Part shown: in pieces, positions 44,500-55,422 of the stretch
Numbering within the stretch: position 1 is the stretch's first letter
Layout of the letters: each line of letters opens with the position of its first letter
From: Flammulina velutipes
Lineage: Eukaryota > Basidiomycota > Agaricomycetes > Agaricales > Physalacriaceae
DNA length: 64,000 nt
Assembly (NCBI GenBank): GCA_011800155.1
Contig: CM022374.1
Span: 2,666,001-2,730,000 of the forward strand
Reading direction: 5' to 3'
Program-made: the position numbers and the translations under genes
The notes under the pieces: generated by a model
Databases searched by the model: none
Told to the model about the DNA's origin: nothing
The model's input: the letters and a program-made list of their open reading frames with translations, nothing else

Positions 44500-45768
44500 T
44501 CACTCTCTGGTTGGACTTTGCAATAACGGGAGCTGAGCTTCGCCTAGACTTGTCGTTCGTACGCTCAGTCGTCGAGTCCTTAACCACAAGCGCCATCGTC
44601 CCATGGACTCTTTCGTCTTGACCCACAGCACACCCCTTGCCTTCCACAGCGTCAGTGGTTCAGAATAAATTCGATCGTCGCGAATCCTATGTTCCTTATC
44701 CAACACGGTGCGTATGGCGAAGATCGTTGTGAATATAGAGGAGAGCGCAGTGGATGAGGAGATCATGAACATGATGATCATCTGGAGTTTTGCAGCCTGC
44801 TGAACGGAGGTGCCGCCGAGGATGGCACCAGTCATCATGCCGGGTATGGCAATAATACCTAACACACTGGAAACAGGTTGGCAGATGGACTTGGACAGCT
44901 CAAGGACGACAAACCTCATCTGGTTGATTACAGGCGTAAGAGCTAGGAGAAGAGCATCGATCGCTACAGGTTGACATGCTTCCATCCTAGTGGCACCGAA
45001 TGCAAGGAGGACCTCCACCCGGTCCCTGTTTTCCCTAATAACATGCTCAGAATCAAACAAAGTCGATCGACAGACGCACGTACTGTAGTTCTTTTAAGAC
45101 GTAAGTTACGGCGACCACAATGCCAGATATAGTGCTACCGCAGAGCATCCCGACGATGGGGACTAGGAACTGTGAGTTCTACGTTGAAAATCGAAAGGCG
45201 ACATCGTAAACTCACTATACTGCGCCGGAGTCCAAAATGGATCGACCGACATGGCAAAGCGAGCACCGAGGATGGAAGTCGGGATCGTTGAACCCAGCAT
45301 GCCAAACAACACAGAACGGAACTAATTGCCATGAACACGCATTACTGTGAACAAGATATGACCATTGTACCATGTTCTCATGGCGTCGTTTTGATTTGTT
45401 CACCACTTATATCGAGTGATCAGAATTGCGATAGCACAAGAAAGGACGTAAACGGGCATACCAGCCTCGAAAGATCCCAGCAAGTTTAAGACACCTATCG
45501 AGGAGTTCAGAGTTGGTAACGAGAGAAAAAACATATACCTACAAGCGATAGCTGCGACTGCCCAGGGATTGTTGGTCTCAAAGACGGTCTGAAGGAGCAG
45601 CGCGACCAGTGCAAGTTGAACAACGCATCGAATAGCTGCGGTGATAAGAGACAGGCCGATTTTGAGCTTATATATTTTTGAGAGGCCAGCATTGAGGAGA
45701 ATGAAACCAAAAGCTAATCCAACGTTCAGCCAATTCAGCTGACTTCCAGCGGGCTCTGATGAATCCAT
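44500..45768 (-). CDS. UPF0014/FetB-like membrane protein
   Basis: Six exons (45543-45768, 45462-45494, 45371-45405, 45216-45321, 45084-45162, 44500-45034) give 337 aa with about seven membrane segments. Landmarks of the family (bacterial FetB; plant STAR2/ALS3) are present: the N-terminal QLALVALLLQTVF helix, NKSKRRHENM, GARFAMSVDPFWTPAQYIPIVGMLCGSTISG and IPGMMTGAILGGTSVQQAAKLQMIIMF. Relatives are membrane partners of an ABC ATPase in iron export or aluminium tolerance; I see no partner gene here. Two consecutive internal exons are only 33 and 35 nt. The tail (about 55 residues) is basic and probably cytosolic. Confidence 0.86.
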
Positions 45769-45828
45769 GAAGACAAGAAGAATTCGGAATTTCGGCCCGG
45801 ACCCATTGCTTCTTGACCTCGATCCATC

Positions 45829-46978
45829 ATGGTTCAACACGGCTCAATCTCTGCATGGGTTACTGTCGACGGTCGTAGACTGGAAGAATATGGAGAGGAT
45901 CTGGACGAACCAAATAAGAAAGTTACTTGTTGGATACCTTCAGAGGCGGGCAAGGTGTGGCCCGAACAAACGAACCAATGTTTCTGTTCTAAACATGACC
46001 TCTAGGCATTTCAGATTCATCTTCAACACAAGGACACTACGCTATACACAGCTACTGACTTCTATGTTGATGGATATTTTGCTAGAGGCGAAGTAAATCC
46101 ATCTTCCCGGGACGACGACACGGATTCTGACACGGCCACTTGTGCTGCCGTCATCACGTCTCCAACCACTGAAAGGTCGCTCATTTTCGCAGGCTTGGAA
46201 CTCAGTGGTGTGTCTTGAATGTGATACTCGGGTTTCTCTCCCTAAACTTGTCTAGACGATGATACCCTGTTAGCCAATGTTTCCTCCGAGGTTGGGGATA
46301 TCCGGATCGAACATTGGCATATTGAATTGGGAAAAGGATCAAAAGAGCCCCCTCTTACTAAATTCAAAGAAGTCGGCAAAGTGCACGAGACATCCAAAAA
46401 GGCCGTCACTCACCGTGCTGGGTAGGGTTTTTTTTACAGGTTTCCCTACTAGTCTTACTAAACCTGTCTTCCAGTTTGGGCGCCGAGATAACAATTCCAG
46501 AAATAGGAACTCAGGAATGTCATGATATGGAGTGTCTCTTGACGGTCATATTTCGCTATCGGCCACTTGGTAGCACTTTATTTCTCGCATCGCTTGTCAA
46601 GTTGTCTTATATCAGTCTAGCAATGCTCCGGGCGAACGGTATCGCGCCTCCTCCTATCCAGGCCGCTTCAACATCTAATAAGCGGCCTGCATCAACGGTG
46701 GACGTGATTGAGATCCTTTCTGACGATTCAGAGGATGACATAGCAAAATTAGAGGTTGGTGGACAGTCTCAAAAGGGTAACACTGTTTGTGATGTTCCAC
46801 TCAGGCAAAACTAGCCCGGCTACGAAAGAAGGTCAAGCGGGAACCAAGAGTGAAGAAGGAGCAAGTGAAAACAGAAGGATGTATCATTGATATAACTTGT
46901 ATGTCATTCTCGTTCAGATGTTCCATCATGCTCACACACATGGACAGGATGTTGGGTTGTCCTCGTCTTGTGGGCTAG
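45829..46978 (+). CDS. DUF7918 protein, paralogue 2
   Basis: Six exons (45829-45954, 46006-46207, 46256-46421, 46475-46569, 46621-46754, 46805-46978) give 298 aa. The N-terminus MVQHGSISAWVTVDGRRLEEYGE and the later FRYRPLG and RANGIAP match paralogue 1. An acidic DDDTDSDT insertion is unique to this copy in exon 2. The tail motif is VIEILSDDSEDD. Here the usual Asp-Ile-Ser is Glu-Ile-Leu, so the SUMO-interaction likeness is kept. The last exon may be spliced further (a GTATGT follows IIDIT), leaving the extreme C-terminus uncertain. The start lies only 60 bp from the start of the UPF0014 gene on the other strand. Confidence 0.73.
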
Positions 46979-47255
46979 TGCCCTTCCATTATTGACTTCT
47001 TACGTGTCCACGGGATCGCTATGGACGACTACAACTACAAGAGAGGCATCAGGGGGCGATGGTGTTTGTCGGACAGAAATTTAGTGGCGGTTAAATATCG
47101 ATCCGCTGGACAATATGATGTACGACGTCTGACTGAAGTTAATACTTTCAGTCATTCATAATAGCGAGGTGCAAACACCCTGTGGTTGGACGGCGGCTCT
47201 TTGTCCTAAATTTGGGCCAGGGTTCGGACCGGCATTTCCTTTCATCTCTACCCTC
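46979..47255. other. Spacer between DUF7918 paralogues 2 and 3
   Basis: 277 bp without an independent ORF; presumably promoter of paralogue 3. Confidence 0.4.
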
Positions 47256-48323
47256 ATGGTCCAAGGCGATTCAATATCTGCCTGGGTCACAGTGGACGGT
47301 ATACCATTGCCAGAATACGACGTAAAATGGAACGAAGCAAACGACAAAGTCACTTGTTGGATCCCCTCGGAGACAGGAAAGGTGCGGGACAGTTGAAAGG
47401 TCTCGCTTTTACTAACCAAAACCTTCAGGAATACCAAGTTTGTTTGAAACACAAAAACGCTATTCACCACACATCTACTGGCTTTTACATCGACGGAACC
47501 TTGGCTGCATGCCTTATCTTGTCACCACACTCCCTCGGCCTCCCCAACACTGTCTCCTGTACTTCTGTCAAGACTTCACCGACTATTCAAAGAACACTCT
47601 CGTTTGCTAGTCTGAAAGTCAGCGGTAAGTATTGATTTAATCGTCTGAGTCATATCTGAGAGACACATTTAGATGACGACTCCCTTCTCGGAAACAGTGT
47701 AGCTGATATTGGTGAAACACGAATCGAACATTGGCATGTTACGGCCGTCGAGATGACACAGAAATCTGTTGTTTCTTCCTCTTTCAAAGAAGTACAGACC
47801 ATTCACGAGAAGTTGAAGAAGGCAACCATCACACATCGTACTGGGTTCGTAGACTCTAGTGGTATCTCGCCCACTATGGACCAACGTTAACTCATTTTTC
47901 CTTTCAGGTTAGGTGCCGAGAATATAGTGCCTGAAGTCAAAAGGCTGCAGATGCGTGAACGTGGCGCCTCTATTGACCGTCATATTTTGTTATAGGCCAT
48001 TTGGTATGATATTGTGTTCATTTCGATTCTCATGTCTCATGACAATGTAGATGTGCTCCAGGCGGACGGGATTGTACCTGCACCTCTCCTCCCGGCTTTC
48101 GATCCTTGGAAGTGTAATAAGCGATCTGCAAAGGATGAGGACGTGATCGACATCTCTTCTGACGAGTCTGACGATGACATGCATATCGCGAAGCTAATGG
48201 TCGGTCAATAGTCTCGAACGAAAATATATTTGCTAACGTTTTAGCCAGACAGAACTCTCGCGCGCTCTTACCCACCGATCCCGACGAAAGAAGAAGGCAA
48301 AATTGGAGCACGAAACCTACTGA
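47256..48323 (+). pseudogene. DUF7918 paralogue 3, frameshifted in exon 4
   Basis: The same six-exon plan is present (47256-47381, 47429-47624, 47673-47844, 47908-48003, 48051-48199, 48249-48323). Exon 4 is 96 nt, while it is exactly 95 nt in all three other paralogues. The extra base puts a TAG before the LLTVIF..YRP segment completes, so the protein would end early. Exons 5 and 6 still read correctly in the original frame, with DVIDISSDESDDD and a basic KKKAKLE end, so the break looks recent. An assembly or sequencing error is the alternative. The start MVQGDSISAWVTVDG is normal. Confidence 0.7.
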
Positions 48324-49125
48324 ATAGATATGTGTTGGGTATGTAAAACTACAGCAATCTATTCGAAGAAACTGACCGTGTGGTATTCATTCGGCAGTTC
48401 AATTAGACTTCGAATCATAATGTTGGTACTACGTACAATAAAAACACATACTAGATGTGGGGCACTACTTAGATCTTTACTGGTATTTAAACATAAGACT
48501 TCGATGTTGTATTTTACAGCCTTGACGAGATGCGGCACGGTGGCGGGAACTTAGCAGTGCATATATATCTTACAGACAGAGTGCGGACCGGTACTGCCGA
48601 ACTGTTGCTTCTCACCATCATGTTTAAGTACTGAATGTGAGATGTTGCGATTTACCGTTGTAAACATTCGAAAAGGGTATCAATGACCTGTTCACACCGC
48701 TTCATGGTCGCTGGTTCTGTTTCCTTTGTCGCAGGCTGCAGTGCAGGGCCACTGGATTACCACCACCACTGCCAGTCGCACCAAGAGATACACAGCTGAT
48801 GTTGAAATATCCATTCCAGCTGAGCACGAGGCGCGTAGATCAAATTCGACGAATACTAATAATACAGCGAGCAGAGCCAAACGAGCCTGACTGGCGCCAA
48901 TATGGACCAGTTTGTGGTTCCCGACCACGTTGGGTACACACCTTCGAACCCTACGTACTCATTTATCTAAAGGTGTATGATTATGGCGCCAGTCATGGGC
49001 GACTGGTGTCGAACTACGCAGCCTTTGTGATGGCCATGCGTGTTTGCCAATGGCAGTGGCGCCGCATCCTATCTCATGCGCTATGCAGATAAAAGAAACC
49101 TTTAACCATTGAAGATGCACTAGAA
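48324..49125. other. Intergenic, no gene recognised
   Basis: About 800 bp without a supported gene. A perfect 12-bp inverted repeat (TGACTGGCGCCA) has arms at 48888-48899 and 48984-48995. Confidence 0.45.
48888..48995. repeat. 12-bp inverted repeat, 84-bp spacer
   Basis: TGACTGGCGCCA at 48888-48899 and its exact complement at 48984-48995. The GGCGCC core is itself palindromic. It could be a cis-element or a small stem-loop; purpose unknown. Confidence 0.6.
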
Positions 49126-51287
49126 ATGTCCCTTTTACAACAAGCTACATTCTATGGATGTGCTGTCCTAGCTGCGTTTGCAGTGTCACTACCACAGCCT
49201 CGAGGAGATGAAAAACCTAGCCTGACGCTATCTCTTGACGGTATGTGCTTCTCGTTTGGCTAAGCATCATAATATTTATTCAATACATAGCTCCATCTAT
49301 CGTCAACGGCGTTACCGATTTCACTATAACCGGTAAACTAAAGAACACGGGCTCCCAAGATGTCCACGTTGTCAGAGATCCAAGCGGAATACTCTACGAG
49401 TTCTTCACCGCAGATGCCCTGGATATCAAGAAAACGGACTCAGAGGAAAGGGACACCGCAAAGCCTTCCTTCGTCGGTTACCGGGCTTCATGGGATATGA
49501 AGACCTATCTGGAAAACAACATTGAAGAAGACGAATATCTTCCTGACGATCATCCGGACGTAGTTTCCCTATCGGAGGATAGTGAATCTGAATCACACGC
49601 CAAACGTGGCAGCTCGAACTCGGGCTCCGTGGAATCAGACACACTCTCTGATACCGATACCAGTAAAATGGATTTCGGGGAGGCCCCCGGTGGTGCGAGC
49701 GCGGCTCGCAAGCGGCTACGCCGCCGGGCTAACGCCCTATGAAGCGGCTGACGCCGCTTCGCACTATAGTATAATATATAGAAAAGCAATTCATTATATA
49801 GCAGCGTAACCATACACCTGTAGCTGTATATTTCTATGCGCTCATTCCATCACGAATAATTGAAGACAACAAAGGAAGCAGCAATGTGGCGTAGTACCTA
49901 GATCACACAGAGTTTGTATACAACAGTGGTTTCATTGCTGATGGAGAAGACGGGTTTCTGATCTAAACTGATAACAAGGCGAACTACAAATGGGATGGCC
50001 AATGCTACCTACTTTGAATTTTGAAAGGAACAGTAAAGCGGAAATACAGCGCGGAGGGACGGAGCGGTGCCGATGTTTGGCACTTGTTAGGATCCAACGG
50101 AGTCGAAACGTGTCTTTGTTCTTGTTTGGCCAACCTCAACGGACCGGTCTCATGTTGCTAATTAATTGCTCGCTGCGCTCGCAATAACAGGAAGCTCAAA
50201 ATCAGGAGATAACACATACCCTCCCGGTAATACCTTTCATCTCACAGCTGGGCAGACCATATCCTTCGACTACAAAGGTGCATCACATGCATTCCCTTGC
50301 ATTCCTTTTTCATTATTAATATCTTATAGTCGGTGACGTGTACGATTTTCGCAAATCTGGCGCTGGCGCCTACGATTTCAAGCTCAAGCGCGACTATTTC
50401 TATGTTTTGGCCGGTGGTGAGATCTCGGAAGTTAATGTCGACGTGAAGGTCTTGAGCATTAACATCCAAGGGGAACTCAAGGGGGAAGTTCCTAAGCCCA
50501 GAGACCATGCTCATGATACGGATGACAGCGACGATGGTGTTGAGCTCAATAGTAACATCGGCAAACGGAGAAAGCCTAGGGTCATTACTGTCGAAACCCG
50601 TGGATGCGGTAAGATACAAACTTCGACTATCGATATCACTGCACAACATGCAAACAGACTTGCAAAGGAATCATATATGTGTGTTGGTCCTTAACCCAAG
50701 ATTCACCAGAATACTTATACCAGATGGTCCAGGTTCGTTTCCACGATGGAGAGCTCAAGACCTAGGTACTCGCTTTGGTTTGGCCCGTGGGCCACCGGGG
50801 TACGTGCCCCTTATTCGTGGAAACCTAGAGACCAAGTCTCCGAAATGTTCAAAAGCATCAGTACTACCCACTCTTTTCTGAAAAGTGGCAAGAATGGTGG
50901 GTACATCTATGATTGTACATGCCGGAAAAGTACTATCAACGCATTTACAGAGTGAGCTTGCTAGCAACCTTCTCGTTGCGCTCTACTGATGTTAAACGGA
51001 CACATAGGCATAGCGGTGCGCCACCTGATGAGGACGATCCCGCCGTTATATACCTCTGCAAAGGGTTCCGCGCCAGGAGCAGACCGATAATTGGTTCCTA
51101 CTCGAAAGCTGGTACGCTCATACACGAAGCTACGCATTTCGGATACAATGATCGATATTTACCTACTGTGGATTACGCGGATTTTCACAAAGGATCCCAG
51201 AACCTTGCCCGTAAGGATCCGTATCTTGCAGTTACCAATGCTGAAAATTATGCATTTTTTGCGGAAAATAAGCCACGTTACAATTGA
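49126..51287 (+). CDS. Deuterolysin (M35)-type secreted metallopeptidase, possibly interrupted
   Basis: Exons 49126-49240, 49291-about 49690, 50191-50277, 50330-50678, 50733-50951 and 51008-51287 carry the family pieces in order. These are a weak signal peptide, an N-terminal beta domain (APSIVNGVTDFTITGKLKN; KPSFVGYRASW), RYSLWFG, YIYDCTC, VIYLCKGF and the zinc site HEATHF, with a later Asp-rich stretch, ending in NAENYAFFAEN. M35 enzymes are aspzincins that often prefer Lys at P1'. The problem is 49690-50190. The upstream frame runs into an Asp/Ser- and then Arg-rich stretch, meets a TGA at 49740-49742 inside a hairpin array, and resumes only after an AACAG acceptor at 50190. Either this is one gene with an unusually long (about 500 nt) intron from a weak donor, or an insertion has split it. 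Confidence 0.6.
49694..49760. repeat. Array of four adjacent perfect hairpins
   Basis: Stem-loops lie back to back: 49694-49710 (7-bp stem TGCGAGC, loop GCG), 49712-49724 (5-bp GCGGC, loop TAC), 49726-49737 (4-bp GGGC, loop TAAC), 49741-49760 (8-bp GAAGCGGC, loop TGAC). An AT-rich CTATAGTATAATATATAG tract follows. See findings. Confidence 0.85.
49885..49893 (+). other. TGTGGCGYA 3'-flank motif, copy 5
   Basis: TGTGGCGTA, 143 bp after the TGA that ends the upstream metallopeptidase frame. This supports the idea that a 3' end may lie inside the interrupted gene. Confidence 0.4.
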
Positions 51288-51506
51288 AAGATGGGTGAAT
51301 CCAAATCTATGTAACTATTACTACACAGTTTGATAGCTATCATATTTACTCCAAATTGTATCTCCTCTCATCGATTGACGATACTCAGGACAGTAGATAA
51401 GGTATTATAGTACATGCTACCCCATATGTAGCCACCACATATATACGTATAGTTACAGCGTCGATCAGGAGTTCTTCAATATTCAACATGACAAGTAAGT
51501 ATATCC

Positions 51507-51537
51507 TGAGCGCTGTGGCGCACCAAAATATTATTCG
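51507..51537 (+). repeat. 31-bp direct repeat, left copy
   Basis: 29 of 31 bases match the copy at 53193-53223. The two copies bracket DUF7918 paralogue 4. Confidence 0.8.
51514..51522 (+). other. TGTGGCGYA 3'-flank motif, copy 6
   Basis: TGTGGCGCA, 227 bp after the metallopeptidase stop, same strand; embedded in the 31-bp repeat. Confidence 0.45.
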
Positions 51538-51830
51538 GAAGTTCCGAAGCTTCTTAATTCCCCCATGATAGTGTTGTTAAATTCATGGTGTAGTACAGGT
51601 GATAAGCTAGAGGACAGTGTCGTACGGTGTGAGTGTAGTATTATTTGAGATCGTGGGATATCAGTGTGATGCTGTAAAGAATAGGAACCTAGCGAAACTA
51701 GCCGAGAAGATGCCTGCTCCTTGCTGCTAACGTTGGGCACTCATGCTGGCGACACGAGTTCTCAGTCCTTCCCCCAAACGAGTCACGGAGTTCCGGTCCG
51801 AATCCCCATCTTCCACGACGATCATCCGTC

Positions 51831-52952
51831 ATGGTTCAACACGGCTCGATCTCTGCATGGGTTACAGTCAATGGCCGTTCGCTAGAAGAATACGGAGAAG
51901 AATGGAACGAAGCTAAAGACAAAGTTACCTGTTGGATACCCTCAGAGGCAGGAAAGGTGGGACATCGGTGGCAACTTGCAGCGCGTCGTTCTATGCTAAC
52001 AAGACCTCTAGGAATTCCAACTTCATCTAAAACATGAGAACGCTTTATACGACACGTCTACTCGCTTCTACATTGACGGAACCGTGGCTAGACGGCTAAG
52101 AATGCCTTCCTCATTAACACGACGCGTCAAGAAGTACAATAACACGACTTCTTGTACTTCCATCAAGACTTCACCGACTACTGCAAGAGCGCTTTTATTT
52201 TCCAAACTGCAACTCAGCGGTAAGCCTTGCTTGTGCTCTTCGAATAAGTCCTAAAGACCATGGCAAACCTAGATGATGACTCTCTTCTCAATTGTATAGC
52301 TCCCGAGGTTGGCGAGATACGAATCGAACATTTGCATATTAGAATCGTCGCAGAAGATATACTTGTGAAATCTATTCATTCGTTCAAAGAAGTACGTGCA
52401 GTTCACGAGCGGTTGAAGAAGGGCACCGTCACACATTGTACCGGGTGAGTAGATTGGCTATACGCCGAATCGTATTCATTCTTCATTAGGTTAGGGGTTG
52501 AGAAGATGGTGTCTCAGAACAGACATTCCAGAAGTGCTGACGTGGCACATCTGTTGACCGTCATATTTCGTTATCGGCCACTGGGTATGTCTTGGTGCTC
52601 ACTTCGGTTGTTAAGTGTCGACGTCTCATGCAAGCGTAGACGTGCTCCAGGCGAACGGCATCGCACCTCTGCCTCCGCCTTTACCTCTCCAACAACCAGT
52701 CGCTTCGACATCTAATAAGCGGCCTGCGCCACCGGTGGATGTGATCGATATATCTTCTGACGACTCAGATGACGATGCGCATATCGCGAAACTCAAGGTA
52801 AGTGAACAATATTCAACACACCATATATTTTCCAATATTTCATATAGGCAGAACTCGCTCGCGCGCTTACCCGTAAACAGAAGAAGATCAAGCGGGAGCA
52901 CGTGAAGATAACCTCCGTGAAGACTGAGGCCTCATTGAAGTCCGAGGCCTAA
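51831..52952 (+). CDS. DUF7918 protein, paralogue 4
   Basis: Six exons (51831-51956, 52012-52219, 52273-52444, 52490-52584, 52640-52797, 52848-52952) give 287 aa with no frame break. Landmarks: MVQHGSISAWVTVNGRSLEEYG, CWIPSEAGK, LLTVIFRYRPLG, VLQANGIAP, SNKRPAPP, DVIDISSDDSDDD, then a basic RKQKKIKRE tail. The length and exon phases equal those of paralogue 1, showing a recent common origin by duplication. The Ile-Asp-Ile-Ser core plus acidic run is the most conserved C-terminal feature among copies. Biological role unknown; a nuclear, SUMO-binding role is inference. Confidence 0.77.
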
Positions 52953-53192
52953 GGGTGTGCCTCCTGGATATCATCATGTAGTACATCTTTCTTCCTTCCA
53001 GGTCTATAGGATAGAATGTCGCCGCCATGTATGCATACTCACGTTGTCTCTGCTTTACCCTACTTGAAGCAACAGATGTCTGTTTTATTTCGCGCAAGAG
53101 CGTTCTGCTTCACTAGCCCATCGAATATACCCTCTCAGCGCATATCAGGAGCTGTTCTATTTACAACACGATACGTCCTGCGAAGCGCATCT

Positions 53193-53223
53193 TGAGCGCT
53201 GTGGCGCACTAAAATATTATGCG
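53193..53223 (+). repeat. 31-bp direct repeat, right copy
   Basis: Differs from the left copy (51507-51537) at two positions. Located 241 bp after paralogue 4. Confidence 0.8.
53200..53208 (+). other. TGTGGCGYA 3'-flank motif, copy 7
   Basis: TGTGGCGCA, 248 bp beyond the stop of DUF7918 paralogue 4, same strand. Confidence 0.45.
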
Positions 53224-53461
53224 AACAAAAATTAATTTCCGCATACTGGGGTTGTTACATTGGTATTCATGAGGTGTCGTAGAGTGATAAGTAGAGATAA
53301 GAGAAGGAGAGATAGAAATATGTAAATAGAATGAGTGTCGTGTGTGGAATGTACTGGAAAGCGAAGGAATGTCAGTGCGAGTTCGTCAAGAATCGAGGCG
53401 AGAATATACAAGGAGAGTCTGCAGAACGTGAATCAAATGCCGATGTGAGTTGATTGGGTCA

Positions 53462-54057
53462 TTAGAGGCCGGCGTGATAAGCTCTATAGAGCACCCTCCG
53501 AATGTCAACAGTGAGCAGACCATCGTCACCAAACTTGGCCGAAACTTGAGTCATATCAACGTCCCTCGGAGGAAAGGCAATAAGCCATTCATAATGGCCT
53601 ATACAAGCAGTCAGTAAAGAAGTAACCCAGACACTAAAGGAAAAGACGCACAGTTACTCTCCATATGCCACGCGTCCGCTACAATCTTCATCTTATCGCC
53701 TTTGATCGCTGAGATCGTCACCATGTCCGGATGGATGATGTTGGGAAGGTGGACGTTGACGGTGTATTGGGACGTCGACTCCTTCACCTCCATACGCGGG
53801 GCTTGGGCAGGAAGCGGAGTGCGCCTGTGGCGCGCTAGAGGCGAAAGTGGAGGTTTAATGTTGGACGAGGGGAGGGAAGAGAGAGCTTCTGCCAGAGAAG
53901 GGGCGTGGATGGGTGGAGGACGCAGGTTAGTCTGCGGAGTAGATTGCCCGGACACGGAGCGCGGAGTACGGGTTGGTGTTGACGCAATAGCCCGAGAGAC
54001 ATTAGCGTCGGGAGTGCTTTTGGAAGCGGGAGAGACGACAGTTACTTGGACCGCCAT
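53462..54057 (-). CDS. Hsp20/alpha-crystallin-like protein
   Basis: Two exons (53652-54057, 53462-53598) give 180 aa. The first 85 residues are Ser/Thr/Pro-rich and disordered. From about residue 90 a beta-sandwich pattern follows: YTVNVHLPNI, MVTISAIKGDKMKIVAD, YEWLIAFPPRDVDMTQVSAKFGDDGLLTVDIRR. The last segment is the A-x-x-x-n-GVL signature of small heat-shock proteins in variant form (GLLTV). Typical members are ATP-independent chaperones that hold unfolded proteins. The I-x-I oligomerisation motif is absent and the tail (VLYRAYHAGL) is short, so it may be a co-chaperone-type p23/Hsp20 fold instead. I am confident of the fold, less of the role. Confidence 0.72.
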
Positions 54058-55422
54058 GGTTTAACAGTAGTAGGAAGTGCTTATGCTGGAGGTTGAGGTG
54101 CAAGAGTTCGACGTGGGAGGTCACAGTTATGAGCGATGGTCTTTAATAGTCCTACAAGGTTAAGCAGTGTGATGTAGGTGTACATGTGTTTGTCCGGAGT
54201 TCCATTGTGTTTAGACGGCATGCAGAGCACGCGTGGCCAAAATACACCAATGTCCTCAACCGTGTTAAACAATGAGCGCATTGTTCGCTCTCCAGCTGTA
54301 GAGTATTTCCTGAACAATAGCGCAAGTCAGTCGGCGGGAGTCAGCTGTCACAAAATATGGTCCTGGAAATCCGCGTACCCCACCGACTGGGAATCAGTTA
54401 CTCCACGGAAGCTCGGCGCAGTCGATCCAACATAGGCTATAAAGCGGCGAATACACAAGAAAGAGTTCGTTCAGATTCGCGGAGCGTAAAATGTTGTCTA
54501 TAGTCTCTGAAAAAGCGCCGCGTGGTCGCAAGACGGAAGATAGACCAGCGTGGGAATTTCGAGGTGGCATTCTCCATGTCAAGAAACTTCAGGGTACCTG
54601 TCAAGTCATTTACCGGGCTTCATCACTGGCTATGGTGTTGGCGTGTGGAAGTCGTCGCGCGGTGATTTTTGTGACGAGAAGACTGACAGGTTGAGAATGG
54701 CGTGAACTAGCAGACGGCGAAGTGCACCGTAGGCGGGAATCACGATTTTATTTGTATTTCATCGGAGTCTGCCTTGCCCGAGGTTCACTGCATTGAACTG
54801 TCATCGAATCCTACCTACTAGAATTTTTACCGACGAACAGAAGAGTGAAGTAAGACGGTTTGTCAATCTTCTTCACTCAGAAGAGCAAAATAGCAGAAAG
54901 TCATCACCCTCATCGCTAGTGATCTGGATTTCCCATGTTTCTTTGACTCATGACACGAGTGTGGCGTTACTCAGATAACTGTGCGTAGTATGGGTAATAG
55001 GTGTTCGGACATGAAGGTGTAAGACACCTGGCGCTGCCAGTGGCACATGCACAGTCAGAGTCCGCGTGTAGTGGACGTTCGCATTGCGCCACAGTTGCGG
55101 CTATGCCTAGGTGAAACGAAGTCATGACGTTTCACTTTAAGTGGTGGAGGGCATTGCACGAGTCTACTGCTCCCAATAGGCCGGGTAGCTCGGGCTTGCG
55201 AAGGTTAATGCTAACTTTGTGAAAGGAGGATGGTGGGAAATCCGACTTTACAAACCGGACGGCATCTACGCATTACGTCGTTGTCACCACCGATATAACA
55301 GTACACTACCGCTTAGAGTGGGTTACTGTCTTATGGATGTCCAAGCGAACGCGATAGATGGTCATAGCAATGCCATTGCATGATAAGTGAACATACACAA
55401 TAGTCCTACAGAAGGAAGATTT
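54058..55422. other. Intergenic, no gene recognised
   Basis: About 1.36 kb with short ORFs only. Near 55085 a TGTGGCGCA motif occurs on the minus strand. Confidence 0.45.
55085..55093 (-). other. TGTGGCGYA 3'-flank motif, copy 8
   Basis: TGTGGCGCA on the minus strand, 330 bp beyond the stop of the uS8 gene, same strand. Confidence 0.4.

Larger units (their letters stand above)
51288..51830. other. Intergenic between metallopeptidase and DUF7918 paralogue 4
   Basis: 543 bp without a gene. It contains the first copy of a 31-bp direct repeat and a TGTGGCGCA motif inside it. Confidence 0.45.
52953..53461. other. Convergent intergenic region
   Basis: 509 bp, no gene. It holds the second 31-bp repeat copy with its TGTGGCGCA motif. 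Confidence 0.5.

Noticed and set aside
48880..49000. tRNA-like sequence
   Set aside because: TTCGAACCCT resembles a T-loop, but no cloverleaf, anticodon stem or A/B box set fits.
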